NCBI GenBank assembly: GCA_949745755.1
Contig: CATJZL010000028.1
Location: 1 to 11,763, forward strand
DNA: 11,763 bases
Direction: 5' to 3'
Source of the DNA: UBA2730 sp022793235
GTDB taxonomy: Bacteria > Bacillota_I > Bacilli_A > RF39 > UBA660
This document shows, in pieces, positions 5,618 through 11,763 of this stretch (positions within the stretch are counted from its first letter, which is position 1; the number at the start of each line of letters is the position of its first letter). The notes beneath the pieces are model-generated. The model was not told where the DNA came from. It searched no databases and saw only the letters and a program-made list of their open reading frames with translations. Position numbers and translations under genes: made by a program.

Positions 5618-6066
5618 TGCCTACTATTTATGAAATGATAGCAGAATTTAAGAGAAAATATCCTATGACAATCGGATGGCGATATGAAAAAAATGCACGT
5701 ATTATTGAAAAACATCTTAATCCAAATGAAAAAGTGATTTATGCTTTTATTGCCCAAAAAAATGATAATCCATTTAATATATTAGGAAGTGCAGCAATTG
5801 CACTCACTACTGAGAGGATATTAATAGGTAGAAAAAGAGTAGTAATAGGATATTTCTTAGATTCTATAACACCAGATTTATTTAATGATTTAAAAATTGT
5901 AGGAGGAATTATTTGGGGAAAAGTACATATTGATACAGTAAAAGAATTTATTACCTTATCAAATATATCAAATGATGCTTTACCAGAAATAGAAACTCAA
6001 ATATCAGCCTATATGATGGACCAAAAGAAAAAATATAGTAATGAAGAAAGTTTATCTAAAAAGTAG
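5617..6066 (+). CDS. Small PH-like-domain protein, function unknown
   Basis: The product has 149 residues. The pattern 'NPNEKVIYAFIAQKND...ILGSAAIALTTERILIGRK...ITPDLFNDLKIVGGIIWGKVHIDTVKEF' matches bacterial PH-like (bPH/YvbH-type) domains, in which a strand containing 'aLTteRil' and a later 'i.pl..I' recur. There is no signal or membrane helix, so it is probably cytoplasmic. Its start codon shares one base with the stop of the thioredoxin-like gene (TAATG), so translation is coupled and the two are one operon. Such domains often bind partner proteins rather than lipids, but the function here is not known. Confidence 0.7.
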   Translation: MPTIYEMIAEFKRKYPMTIGWRYEKNARIIEKHLNPNEKVIYAFIAQKNDNPFNILGSAAIALTTERILIGRKRVVIGYFLDSITPDLFNDLKIVGGIIWGKVHIDTVKEFITLSNISNDALPEIETQISAYMMDQKKKYSNEESLSKK

Positions 6067-6078
6067 ATAAATTTTTTT
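6051..6078 (+). terminator. Terminator of the thioredoxin/PH-like operon
   Basis: A perfect 8-base stem TTTATCTA / TAGATAAA encloses the loop AAAAG and is followed by seven T residues. The 3' arm contains the TAG stop codon (6064-6066). The stem is AT-only apart from one G-C pair, so efficiency may be modest. Confidence 0.6.
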
Positions 6079-6221
6079 GTTAAGAAAATAAATGTAAGAA
6101 GTTTAGAAGTGAGAAATAAAAAAAGATAAAAATACAAGTAGCAAAAAGATAGTATTTACATACTATAAAATATATAGATACTCATATTAATAATAAAAAT
6201 CACTAATCTTATAGTAATGAA

Positions 6222-6250
6222 TTGACAATAATTAGTTTTTATATTAAAAT
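6222..6250 (+). promoter_or_regulatory. Promoter of tRNA-Cys
   Basis: TTGACA (6222-6227) is a perfect -35, followed after 17 bases by TAAAAT (6245-6250, five of six). The predicted start is about six bases before the mature tRNA. This is the best consensus promoter in the window, as expected for a stable RNA gene. Confidence 0.75.
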
Positions 6251-6262
6251 ATAATTGTTTAT

Positions 6263-6336
6263 GGGTCCATAGCCAAGTGGTAAGGCGTGGGACTGCAACT
6301 CCCTGATCGTTGGTTCAAATCCGACTGGGCCCTCCA
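6263..6336 (+). tRNA. tRNA-Cys (anticodon GCA), CCA encoded
   Basis: The 74 bases fold as a standard cloverleaf. The 7-bp acceptor stem GGGTCCA/TGGGCCC has one G-U pair. The D arm contains AGTGGTAAGGC. The anticodon stem GGGA/TCCC holds the loop CTGCAAC with anticodon GCA, and the T arm contains GGTTCAAATCC. The discriminator base is U, the identity element of cysteine tRNAs, and CCA is in the DNA. It stands alone, between its own promoter and terminator, not in a tRNA cluster. Confidence 0.96.
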
Positions 6337-6347
6337 TATTAAAATAA

Positions 6348-6372
6348 CCGAACTCCTGCAGTTCGTTTTTTT
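6348..6372 (+). terminator. Terminator of tRNA-Cys
   Basis: The stem CGAACT / AGTTCG encloses CCTGC and is followed by seven T residues. It begins 12 bases after the CCA end. Confidence 0.8.
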
Positions 6373-6396
6373 ACATAAAGAATCAGGTGATATAAA

Positions 6397-6441
6397 ATGA
6401 TGGCTCATACAGTAAAATTTGAAGGTGAGATGAGTATATGA
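6397..6441 (+). CDS. 14-codon leader ORF coupled to the membrane-protein gene
   Basis: The ORF reads MMAHTVKFEGEMSI and stops at TGA 6439-6441, which overlaps the ATG at 6438 (ATGA). An AGGTGA ribosome binding site stands at 6385-6390, seven bases before it. The arrangement would let ribosomes finishing the leader restart at the membrane-protein gene. It may be a leader peptide or the remnant of a longer gene. The peptide itself matches nothing I recognise. Confidence 0.35.
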   Translation: MMAHTVKFEGEMSI

Positions 6442-7043
6442 AAACTATAAAGAATTTTATGATTTCAATATTGATTGGCTTAACTGTAGGAGTGATAACT
6501 GTCATTGGACAAAAATATTTACCAATTAATCTAAACTTTTTAGCAAATTCAGGAGCAATCTGGTTAATACCCACATATTTATTAAGTTATTATTTAAAGC
6601 AAGATAAACTAAGTTCAATATTAGTGAGTATCATATGTCTAATATCATGTGTATTAGGTTATTATTTATTCGAATCAATATTAAATAATCACTCATTTTT
6701 CATTAGTATGTACATGATTATTTGGTTGGTATGTGCTCTGATTGGTGGGACAATCTTTGGTTTAGGAGCGTATTATTCAAATAATAAGGAAAATATTTTA
6801 AATCAATTTAGTCAAAATTTATTACCAGCAGTTTTATTCTCAGAAGGAGTAAATAAGCTTATCCACTTAAATAATTATAACCATATGATACCAGCAGTCA
6901 TTACAGTAACAATATTAGGAATATTACTATATTTAATAATAAATAGAAAGAATATAGTAAAGGGTAAGAATATTATTACTTTTGTTATATTAAGTGTATT
7001 GGGAATTCTTTTCTATGAGATAATATATATTATTTGTTCCTGA
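6438..7043 (+). CDS. Polytopic membrane protein, function unknown (possibly DUF6518-like)
   Basis: The 201-residue product has about six to seven hydrophobic segments, including residues 7-27, 60-80, 86-112, 146-166 and 176-199. The segment after the first helix, LPINLNFLANSGAIWLIP, resembles the conserved LNSLANSGAVW-type stretch I associate with DUF6518 membrane proteins; this is from memory and unverified. No transporter motif or catalytic signature is visible. The ATG is preceded by AAGGTGAG and overlaps the stop of a 14-codon leader ORF. No separate promoter was found between the tRNA terminator and the gene, so it may depend on readthrough or on a weak promoter. Confidence 0.75.
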   Translation: MKTIKNFMISILIGLTVGVITVIGQKYLPINLNFLANSGAIWLIPTYLLSYYLKQDKLSSILVSIICLISCVLGYYLFESILNNHSFFISMYMIIWLVCALIGGTIFGLGAYYSNNKENILNQFSQNLLPAVLFSEGVNKLIHLNNYNHMIPAVITVTILGILLYLIINRKNIVKGKNIITFVILSVLGILFYEIIYIICS

Positions 7044-7072
7044 ACAATGCACTTTATAAGGAGATATAAAAT

Positions 7073-7268
7073 ATGTTTGATAAGGAAGATATGAGTCATA
7101 TTTCTACTGAATATGTACCATATATCCAAGAGAAAACTATTTTACTATATTAATTGTTATGGGAAAAAAGAAAAAGAAAACTTTGATAACAGATTGTATT
7201 CTTTTAGTAACGAGATACAAAAAATTTATAAAGAAACAAAAGTAGTGAATAATCAAAAATTTCTATAA
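7073..7268 (+). pseudogene. Short, possibly frameshifted gene downstream of the membrane protein
   Basis: An ATG at 7073 with a strong AAGGAGAT site opens a 26-codon ORF (MFDKEDMSHIS...ILLY) ending at TAA 7151-7153. From about 7113 another frame stays open to TAA 7266-7268, with plausible coding sequence (GKKEKENFDNRL, SNEIQKIYKETK). Joining the two would need one base to be skipped in about 7113-7150, giving a protein of roughly 60-65 residues. It may be a small gene broken by a frameshift, a sequencing error, or a true 26-residue peptide. It lies in the same operon as the membrane protein, 29 bases after its stop, and is followed by a terminator. Confidence 0.35.
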
Positions 7269-7292
7269 TAGATTATATTAAAAATTATATAG

Positions 7293-7324
7293 GCGTTGTA
7301 AATGTATTTTTATAACGCTTTTTT
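7293..7324 (+). terminator. Terminator after the membrane-protein operon
   Basis: A 10-base stem GCGTTGTAAA / TTTATAACGC (one G-U pair) encloses the loop TGTATT and is followed by six T residues. It cleanly separates the membrane-protein unit from the paralogous gene pair. Confidence 0.82.
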
Positions 7325-7363
7325 GTGATAAGGGGAAGTAAAAAATAGAAAAGGAACTTTTTC

Positions 7364-7392
7364 TTGCAATTTAAAGCCTTTTGTGATAAAAT
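7364..7392 (+). promoter_or_regulatory. Promoter of the tandem paralogue pair
   Basis: TTGCAA (7364-7369) and TAAAAT (7387-7392) are separated by 17 bases; the -10 fits consensus at five of six positions and the -35 at four or five of six. It lies between the preceding terminator and the AAGGAGG ribosome binding site at 7421-7427. Confidence 0.6.
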
Positions 7393-7437
7393 AGGCAGGA
7401 CGCTTAAAGGGAAAGAATAAAAGGAGGTAAGAAAAAT

Positions 7438-8277
7438 ATGAAAGAAGAAACAGGAGTAATAATACCAAAAACAGGATTTCAAAAAATGAAATATTATGAT
7501 ATTTATGAGTTCGCCAAGAAAAAATGTTTTGAATATATTCATTCAAGTGAAGAAAATCATAATAAATTTTATTGGTTTAGTAAAGAATACAAAACCTTTG
7601 AACCTTATCTAGATTTTTTCTTATGCCATCTTGGATACGCTATACTAAATCCACTAAATTATCATAATGTTATAGCCTATGGAACAGAAACAAGTGTTAT
7701 ATTTAAAGAAATAGAAAATCAAAATAATTCGTTAAGTATACTAAAAAATGCAGATGGTTTTGATGAGAATACATATAGAAGATGCAATGAAATAGCTCTA
7801 AATATTAGAAATTACACTACAGATATAGAAGATGATGGAATAATACTTCCAACAGGAAAATTTTTAACAGTAGATAGAAGAATCCATCAAACTCATGAAA
7901 TGATTGCAACAATTATACTAAATCAATATTTGATAAAAAACAAAGAATTATATGAAGACTTTGTGAAATATATTAAAGAACAATATAATAATCAAGGAAT
8001 GACTATAAATGAAAGTAATTATGAAACAACGGTAATCAATTATTTAAATAAATATTTAGGATGTATTTGGTTCGTAAACTTATATACATCTTATAATTAT
8101 TTATATAATAGTGCACTTTTAACAGAAAATACAAAAAGTATAATAGAGGCTTTAAATCTGAATGAGGAAAATATAGGAATTGATATCACAAAAGAGCAAG
8201 AAATAAATAAAGAAGAAATAAAAAAATATAAAAAAATAATTCAAAATATTTACAAAAAAGGAGAAAAAAATGAATAA
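7438..8277 (+). CDS. Unknown protein, first of a tandem paralogous pair
   Basis: I do not recognise a family. The 279-residue product has no signal peptide or clear membrane helix and is probably cytoplasmic. Blocks shared with the next gene are YKTFEPYLDF (51-60), NPLNY (71-75), DG-I-P-GKF (133-142) followed by DR and HE (153-154), LIKNK-LY (165-172), VINYL (199-203) and LTE-T--IIE-L (228-239). The recurring Asp/His/Glu residues around 133-154 could be catalytic or metal-binding, but that is a guess. The C-terminus is lysine-rich and variable. AAGGAGG lies upstream and a promoter was found, so it is the first gene of a two-gene unit. Its stop overlaps the next start by 8 bases. Confidence 0.85.
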   Translation: MKEETGVIIPKTGFQKMKYYDIYEFAKKKCFEYIHSSEENHNKFYWFSKEYKTFEPYLDFFLCHLGYAILNPLNYHNVIAYGTETSVIFKEIENQNNSLSILKNADGFDENTYRRCNEIALNIRNYTTDIEDDGIILPTGKFLTVDRRIHQTHEMIATIILNQYLIKNKELYEDFVKYIKEQYNNQGMTINESNYETTVINYLNKYLGCIWFVNLYTSYNYLYNSALLTENTKSIIEALNLNEENIGIDITKEQEINKEEIKKYKKIIQNIYKKGEKNE

Positions 8278-9073
8278 AACAGGATTAATAAATGCAGAGG
8301 ATCACTATATAGAAATACCATATTATGAGATAAATAACTTTGCTAAAAGAAAATGTCATGAATATATGGCAGAAAGTGAAAAAAATAGAGAAAATTTCTT
8401 AAGTTTTTCCAAAAATTATAAAACTTTTGAACCATATTTAGATTTTCTAATATGTGCACTTCAATATGTACTAGTAAATCCACTCAACTATCAAAATACA
8501 ATAACTTATTTTGATAGATATATAATAAAAACAAAACAAGTAGAAAATTTAAATAGACCATTAAATAGTCTAAGGGAAGAAGAGAATCGTTTTATTTATT
8601 TCATGCCATGTAGTGACAACATTCTTGAGATACAGCCCTTTACAAAAGATGTAAAAGTGGATGGTCTAATTATGCCAAATGGCAAATTCATAGTACTAGA
8701 TAGAGACATATTATCAGTACATGAGATTCTAGCAGAACAAATATTAAATCAATTATTAATAAAAAATAAAAATTTATATTTAGATTATTTGGAATTTATA
8801 GAAAAAGAATGTGGAAGTAGTACCTCATTTCCTATGACTTATAATATGACAGTAATCAACTATCTATCTAGCAAACTAGGCTATATTAGATACGCCATAT
8901 CAGGAAAATCTTCTATTTATACCTATAATAGTCTTTTTTTAACAGAAGAAACTGAAAACATTATAGAAACTTTGCAGAAAAATATAGAAAACATAGGAAG
9001 CGATATGTTAGAATTTCATAGTTTTAGTGAACAAGATATAGAGAAAAGCAAACAGTTAATACTTGAAATGTAG
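8270..9073 (+). CDS. Unknown protein, second of a tandem paralogous pair
   Basis: The 267-residue product is clearly homologous to that of the preceding gene, with the same order of blocks: YKTFEPYLDF (50-59), NPLNY (70-74), DGLIMPNGKF (131-140), DRDILSVHE (144-152), LIKNK-LY (163-170), VINYL (195-199) and LTEET-NIIETL (225-236). The two have diverged strongly between the blocks, so the duplication is old and both copies have been kept. AAAAAGGAG precedes the ATG, which lies inside the end of the first gene (8-base overlap), indicating coupled translation and perhaps a heteromeric complex. No conserved family or partner gene is recognised. Confidence 0.85.
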   Translation: MNKTGLINAEDHYIEIPYYEINNFAKRKCHEYMAESEKNRENFLSFSKNYKTFEPYLDFLICALQYVLVNPLNYQNTITYFDRYIIKTKQVENLNRPLNSLREEENRFIYFMPCSDNILEIQPFTKDVKVDGLIMPNGKFIVLDRDILSVHEILAEQILNQLLIKNKNLYLDYLEFIEKECGSSTSFPMTYNMTVINYLSSKLGYIRYAISGKSSIYTYNSLFLTEETENIIETLQKNIENIGSDMLEFHSFSEQDIEKSKQLILEM

Positions 9074-9075
9074 TC

Positions 9076-9104
9076 TAGTCAAAAAATAGAAATTACTATA
9101 TAAT
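9076..9104 (+). promoter_or_regulatory. Promoter of yqeG-yqeH
   Basis: TAGTCA (9076-9081, four of six) and a perfect TATAAT (9099-9104) are 17 bases apart. The AGGTGA ribosome binding site of yqeG follows at 9111-9116. It starts directly after the stop of the preceding gene, where no terminator was seen, so some readthrough from the paralogue pair is possible. Confidence 0.6.
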
Positions 9105-9120
9105 ATATATAGGTGATTCT

Positions 9121-9633
9121 ATGATTAAACCAACAATGTATTATAAAAATATAGATAGTATCAATTATAAAAAATTAAAAAAAGAAGGAATAAAATGTTT
9201 AGTATTTGACTTAGATAATACTTTAGCATTACTGGACGAAATAACACCCTCAGAAAAGTTGATAAACACAATTGTAGCCTTAAAAGAAGAATTCGATGTC
9301 TTTATTGTTACGAATAGTCCAAAAAAAAGAACAGAACCTTATAAAAAACTATTAGATATTGAAATTATAAGCTTTGCTTTAAAGCCTCTTACTAAGTCCC
9401 TAAGAAAAATAAAAAGAAAATACAAATACAAAAAAGAAGAAATGATTATGATTGGAGATCAGTTTATGACAGATATCTTATCAGGAAGAAATTTCGGAAT
9501 AAAAACAATATTAGTCGATCCTCTAGCCGAAAAAGACTTGAAAATTACTAAAATAAATAGGATAATAGAAAATAGATTCTTAAGGAGATACCTAAAAAAA
9601 GGTTTATTTGAAAGAGGGAAATATTATGAGTAA
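9121..9633 (+). CDS. yqeG: YqeG family HAD-type phosphatase
   Basis: The product has 170 residues, the usual length. HAD motifs are all present: DLDNTL with the nucleophile D30 and acid D32, TNS at 64-66 (motif II), K88 in ALKPL (motif III) and GDQFMTD at 112-118 (motif IV, magnesium binding). Relatives include phosphatidylglycerophosphate phosphatases of the GEP4 type; the substrate of bacterial YqeG is not settled. It is followed by yqeH, as in Bacillus subtilis and many Firmicutes, with an 8-base overlap. The start is set by AGGTGA at 9111-9116. Confidence 0.93.
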   Translation: MIKPTMYYKNIDSINYKKLKKEGIKCLVFDLDNTLALLDEITPSEKLINTIVALKEEFDVFIVTNSPKKRTEPYKKLLDIEIISFALKPLTKSLRKIKRKYKYKKEEMIMIGDQFMTDILSGRNFGIKTILVDPLAEKDLKITKINRIIENRFLRRYLKKGLFERGKYYE

Positions 9634-10627
9634 AAAGTGTCTTGGATGTGGAGTTGTATTACAAGACTCAAACATTACAAATGAAGGATATACAACAAGT
9701 ATTGAAAATGATATTTGTATGCGGTGTTTTAGACTGAAAAATTATGGGGAATACCAGATGGTAACCAAATCAAATGAAGAATACGAAAGTATTTTAAAAG
9801 AGATTAGTAAAACAAAAGATTTAGTTATATATGTAACAGATATTCTAAATATAGAAGAAGATTTTAATACTATAAAAGAAAATTTTCAAAATAATTTAAT
9901 GCTAGTAATAAACAAAAAAGATGTGATACCAAGAAGTGTAAAAGATGAAAAAATTATTCATTATTTTAAGGAAAAATATCCATTTTTTAATGATGTAATT
10001 ATTATAAGTAGCAATAAAAATTACAATATAGATTATTTACTAAAAAGAATAAAATATTTTCAAACAACAAAAACAGTATATGTGATAGGCCATACAAATG
10101 CGGGCAAATCAACATTAATTAATAAACTAATAAAGAATTATTCAGAAAATGTACAAGAATTAACTATGTCTCCTTTACCATCTACTACACTAAGTACAAT
10201 AAAAATAGAAATAAATGAATATTTAACTATTATTGATACACCTGGGCTAATTGATAAAACATCTATTACAAACTATATAGAAAAAGAAAGCTTAAAAAAG
10301 ATAAGTCCAAAAAAGGAAATAAAACCAAAAACATACCAATTAAAAAAAGGACAATCTTTATTAATAGAAGATTTGTTTCGACTAGACTATATAGAAGGGG
10401 AAAAGAACAGCTTCACCCTTTATATATCAAATGATTTAAAAGTAAAAAGAATAATAAAAGATAGACACAATAATTTACATGACTTGTATAAAACAACATA
10501 CAATTTACCATTTAATCAAGATTTAGTAATAAAAGGTCTAGGGTTTATTAAAATAACAGGAAGAGGAGTAATAGATGTTTATATTGATAAAAAGATAAAA
10601 ACATTTTTAAGAAAGAATTTAATCTAA
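9626..10627 (+). CDS. yqeH: YqeH, circularly permuted GTPase for 30S ribosome assembly
   Basis: The 333-residue product starts at the ATG at 9626, which has an AGAGGGA ribosome binding site; a TTG at 9608 in frame has no such support. An N-terminal zinc finger is formed by C5, C8, C31 and C34 (CLGCG...CMRC). The G motifs come in permuted order: NKKD (96-99, G4), SSN (128-130, G5), GHTNAGKST (155-163, G1/P-loop), a threonine-rich G2 region near 185, and DTPG (204-207, G3). YqeH binds GTP and promotes assembly of the small ribosomal subunit in the cytoplasm. It is somewhat shorter than the B. subtilis protein. Its 3' end overlaps the convergent membrane-protein gene by 9 bases. In B. subtilis aroE and yhbY follow; here they do not. 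Confidence 0.95.
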   Translation: MSKKCLGCGVVLQDSNITNEGYTTSIENDICMRCFRLKNYGEYQMVTKSNEEYESILKEISKTKDLVIYVTDILNIEEDFNTIKENFQNNLMLVINKKDVIPRSVKDEKIIHYFKEKYPFFNDVIIISSNKNYNIDYLLKRIKYFQTTKTVYVIGHTNAGKSTLINKLIKNYSENVQELTMSPLPSTTLSTIKIEINEYLTIIDTPGLIDKTSITNYIEKESLKKISPKKEIKPKTYQLKKGQSLLIEDLFRLDYIEGEKNSFTLYISNDLKVKRIIKDRHNNLHDLYKTTYNLPFNQDLVIKGLGFIKITGRGVIDVYIDKKIKTFLRKNLI

Positions 10628-11077
10628 AGATAAAAAGAAAAATAGATCAAGTGGCTTATCTGTAAAATATAAGAATAAATAAAAAAGAATCAAAATAAGA
10701 GTAATACTAATATATTTAGATTTATTTGATGCTTTTTTCATTTTTGAAACAATCATCTCAGTTAGAAAAATACTAAAGAATAACAAAAAAATTAAAAGAT
10801 AAAAAGAGATAGAATAGAACATCATAGGAAAAGTAAATAAGCTAAGGAACAGAATAAGGATAACACCTCGAATTAGACCCTTTTGATACTTATTATTTTC
10901 TCGTTGAAACAAAGAAAATAAAATACAAGCAGAAAAACAGACCTTTAAACTAGAAAACAAAGTATGAGTAGTAGGAAGAAATATACGCAAAACAGGAAAA
11001 GTTAAAAATTTAGAAAGAAAAGAAAGTAGAAGAGTAAGAAGAAAAATAAAAATAGAATTTAAAAAAATCCGTCTCAT
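10619..11077 (-). CDS. Small four-helix membrane protein, function unknown
   Basis: The product has 152 residues with about four hydrophobic segments (roughly 4-32, 42-56, 70-106 possibly as two helices, and 124-140). Charged loops include FQRENNKYQKG and SKMKKASNKSK. The long loop and helix spacing recall the TIGR04086/YrzE-type membrane proteins of Firmicutes, but I cannot confirm this. AGGTGA is correctly placed before the ATG. The gene is convergent with yqeH, overlapping its last 9 bases, and divergent from dnaG, with 73 bases between the two starts. No terminator is visible at its 3' end. Confidence 0.72.
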   Translation of the reverse strand: MRRIFLNSIFIFLLTLLLSFLSKFLTFPVLRIFLPTTHTLFSSLKVCFSACILFSLFQRENNKYQKGLIRGVILILFLSLFTFPMMFYSISFYLLIFLLFFSIFLTEMIVSKMKKASNKSKYISITLILILFYLFLYFTDKPLDLFFFLSLD

Positions 11078-11150
11078 AAAAGTTCACCTATTAAGTTCTA
11101 TGAAAAAAAAGAGTAATTATGAATAAAAAAGTAGAAATAAAGGAGAAAAA

Positions 11151-11763
11151 ATGAATGGAGAAGATACAAAAACATTAATTCGTAGCAGAACAGATATAGT
11201 AGATATTATAGGTGAGAGAATTCCCCTTGAAAAAAAAGGAAAGAATTTTTTTGGCGTATGTCCATTCCACGATGATAGTAGTCCATCCCTTTGTGTTTCA
11301 AGAGAAAAGCAAATATATACTTGCTTTTCTTGTCATGCAACAGGAAATGTCTTCTCTTTTATGATGGACTATGAAAAGATGAATTTTGCAGAAGCTCTAC
11401 ATTATTTAGGCGAAAAAGTAGGTGTTGAAGTTGGTAAAATAAAAATCAAAAAAGAGAATAAAGAACTTCAAAAATACTATGATATCTACGACTTTTCAGT
11501 AAAATATTTTCAAAATAATTTAAAAGCAGAAGTAGGAGAAAAAGCAAGAGATTATTTACAAAAAAGAGGAATAGATGATGCAGTAATAAAAGAGTTTCAA
11601 ATAGGTCTGTCTTTAAAAAAAATAGACGATTTAACAAAAATTTTAACAGTAAAAAAGTATGATTTAGTTGATTTAAATAAAATAGGGCTATCTAGCGAAA
11701 ATCATGATATCTATAATGATCGAATTATGTTTCCTTTATACGATATTTTGGGAAAAGTAGTAG
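11151..11763 (+). CDS. dnaG: DNA primase DnaG, 5' part, runs off the window
   Basis: The first 204 residues are visible. The CHC2 zinc-binding domain is intact: C37 and H40 in VCPFHDDSSPS, then C58 and C61 in YTCFSCHATGN. After a linker, DRIMFPLYDILGKVV marks the start of the RNA polymerase (TOPRIM-containing) domain. DnaG makes the RNA primers for replication. The first residues TLIRSRTDIVDIIGERIPL are typical of the family. The start is supported by AAAGGAG at 11140-11145. In Firmicutes rpoD usually follows, so it may lie just beyond the edge. The gene is divergent from the small membrane-protein gene. Confidence 0.97.
   Translation, partial: MNGEDTKTLIRSRTDIVDIIGERIPLEKKGKNFFGVCPFHDDSSPSLCVSREKQIYTCFSCHATGNVFSFMMDYEKMNFAEALHYLGEKVGVEVGKIKIKKENKELQKYYDIYDFSVKYFQNNLKAEVGEKARDYLQKRGIDDAVIKEFQIGLSLKKIDDLTKILTVKKYDLVDLNKIGLSSENHDIYNDRIMFPLYDILGKVV

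Noticed and set aside
6149..6166. Short inverted repeat atagtat/atactat between the PH-like gene and tRNA-Cys
   Set aside because: Seven AT-rich bases with a 4-base loop and no T-tract are not distinguishable from chance in this composition.
6263..6336. tRNA-Cys as an integration site of a mobile element
   Set aside because: No duplicate of the tRNA 3' end was seen downstream, and no integrase gene is present.
7285..7546. Two overlapping minus-strand reading frames
   Set aside because: They run across the terminator, the promoter and the start of the + strand paralogue gene and show phenylalanine-rich composition expected from the complement of A-rich DNA.

Overview
The window is very AT-rich DNA with short intergenic gaps, strong GGAGG-type ribosome binding sites, TGA used as a stop, and a yqeG-yqeH pair close to dnaG. 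This fits a low-GC member of the Bacilli/Firmicutes, probably one of the uncultured gut lineages. An anaerobic lifestyle is suggested by a 2-hydroxyacyl-CoA dehydratase activase cluster. The lineage assignment is inference, since no marker gene here was compared with a database.

Layout. Bases 1-36 are the last codons of a gene entering from the left, closed by a hairpin terminator at about 74-112. Bases about 115-1720 hold the most unusual feature: four start-less, promoter-less coding cassettes (200-334, 1057-1200, 1279-1422, 1512-1655), all on the + strand. Each encodes a 45- or 48-residue segment that begins FYGD and ends GSRL. The interiors are highly divergent, but both DNA borders are invariant (ttttacggtgat on the left, tggaagtcggttg on the right), and a conserved spacer signal follows each cassette. 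They look like a bank of silent C-terminal modules for a surface protein with a C-type-lectin or FGE-like end. A small membrane-anchored protein gene (509-1000) sits between the first and second cassettes.

Bases 1763-4654 (- strand) are a three-gene translationally coupled operon: a DUF2229/COG3580-like protein, a COG3581-like protein, and a BadF/HgdC-type ATPase activase. It has a promoter at 4678-4706 and a terminator overlapping its last stop codon. No dehydratase alpha/beta pair is present. Bases 4817-6078 (+ strand) are a two-gene operon: a membrane-tethered thioredoxin-fold protein with a long lysine-rich cytoplasmic tail, and a small PH-like-domain protein. A perfect 18-bp palindrome lies in the divergent promoter region.

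Bases 6222-6372 carry a tRNA-Cys with its own promoter and terminator. Bases 6397-7324 carry a 14-codon leader ORF, a polytopic membrane protein, a small possibly frameshifted ORF and a terminator. Bases 7364-9073 hold a promoter and two overlapping tandem paralogues of unknown function. Bases 9076-10627 hold yqeG (HAD phosphatase) and yqeH (circularly permuted GTPase for 30S assembly), overlapping by 8 bases. A convergent small membrane-protein gene (11077-10619) follows, and then the 5' part of dnaG (primase) runs off the right edge.

The right half is conserved housekeeping sequence. The left 1.7 kb is accessory and is the best candidate for an undescribed variation system.
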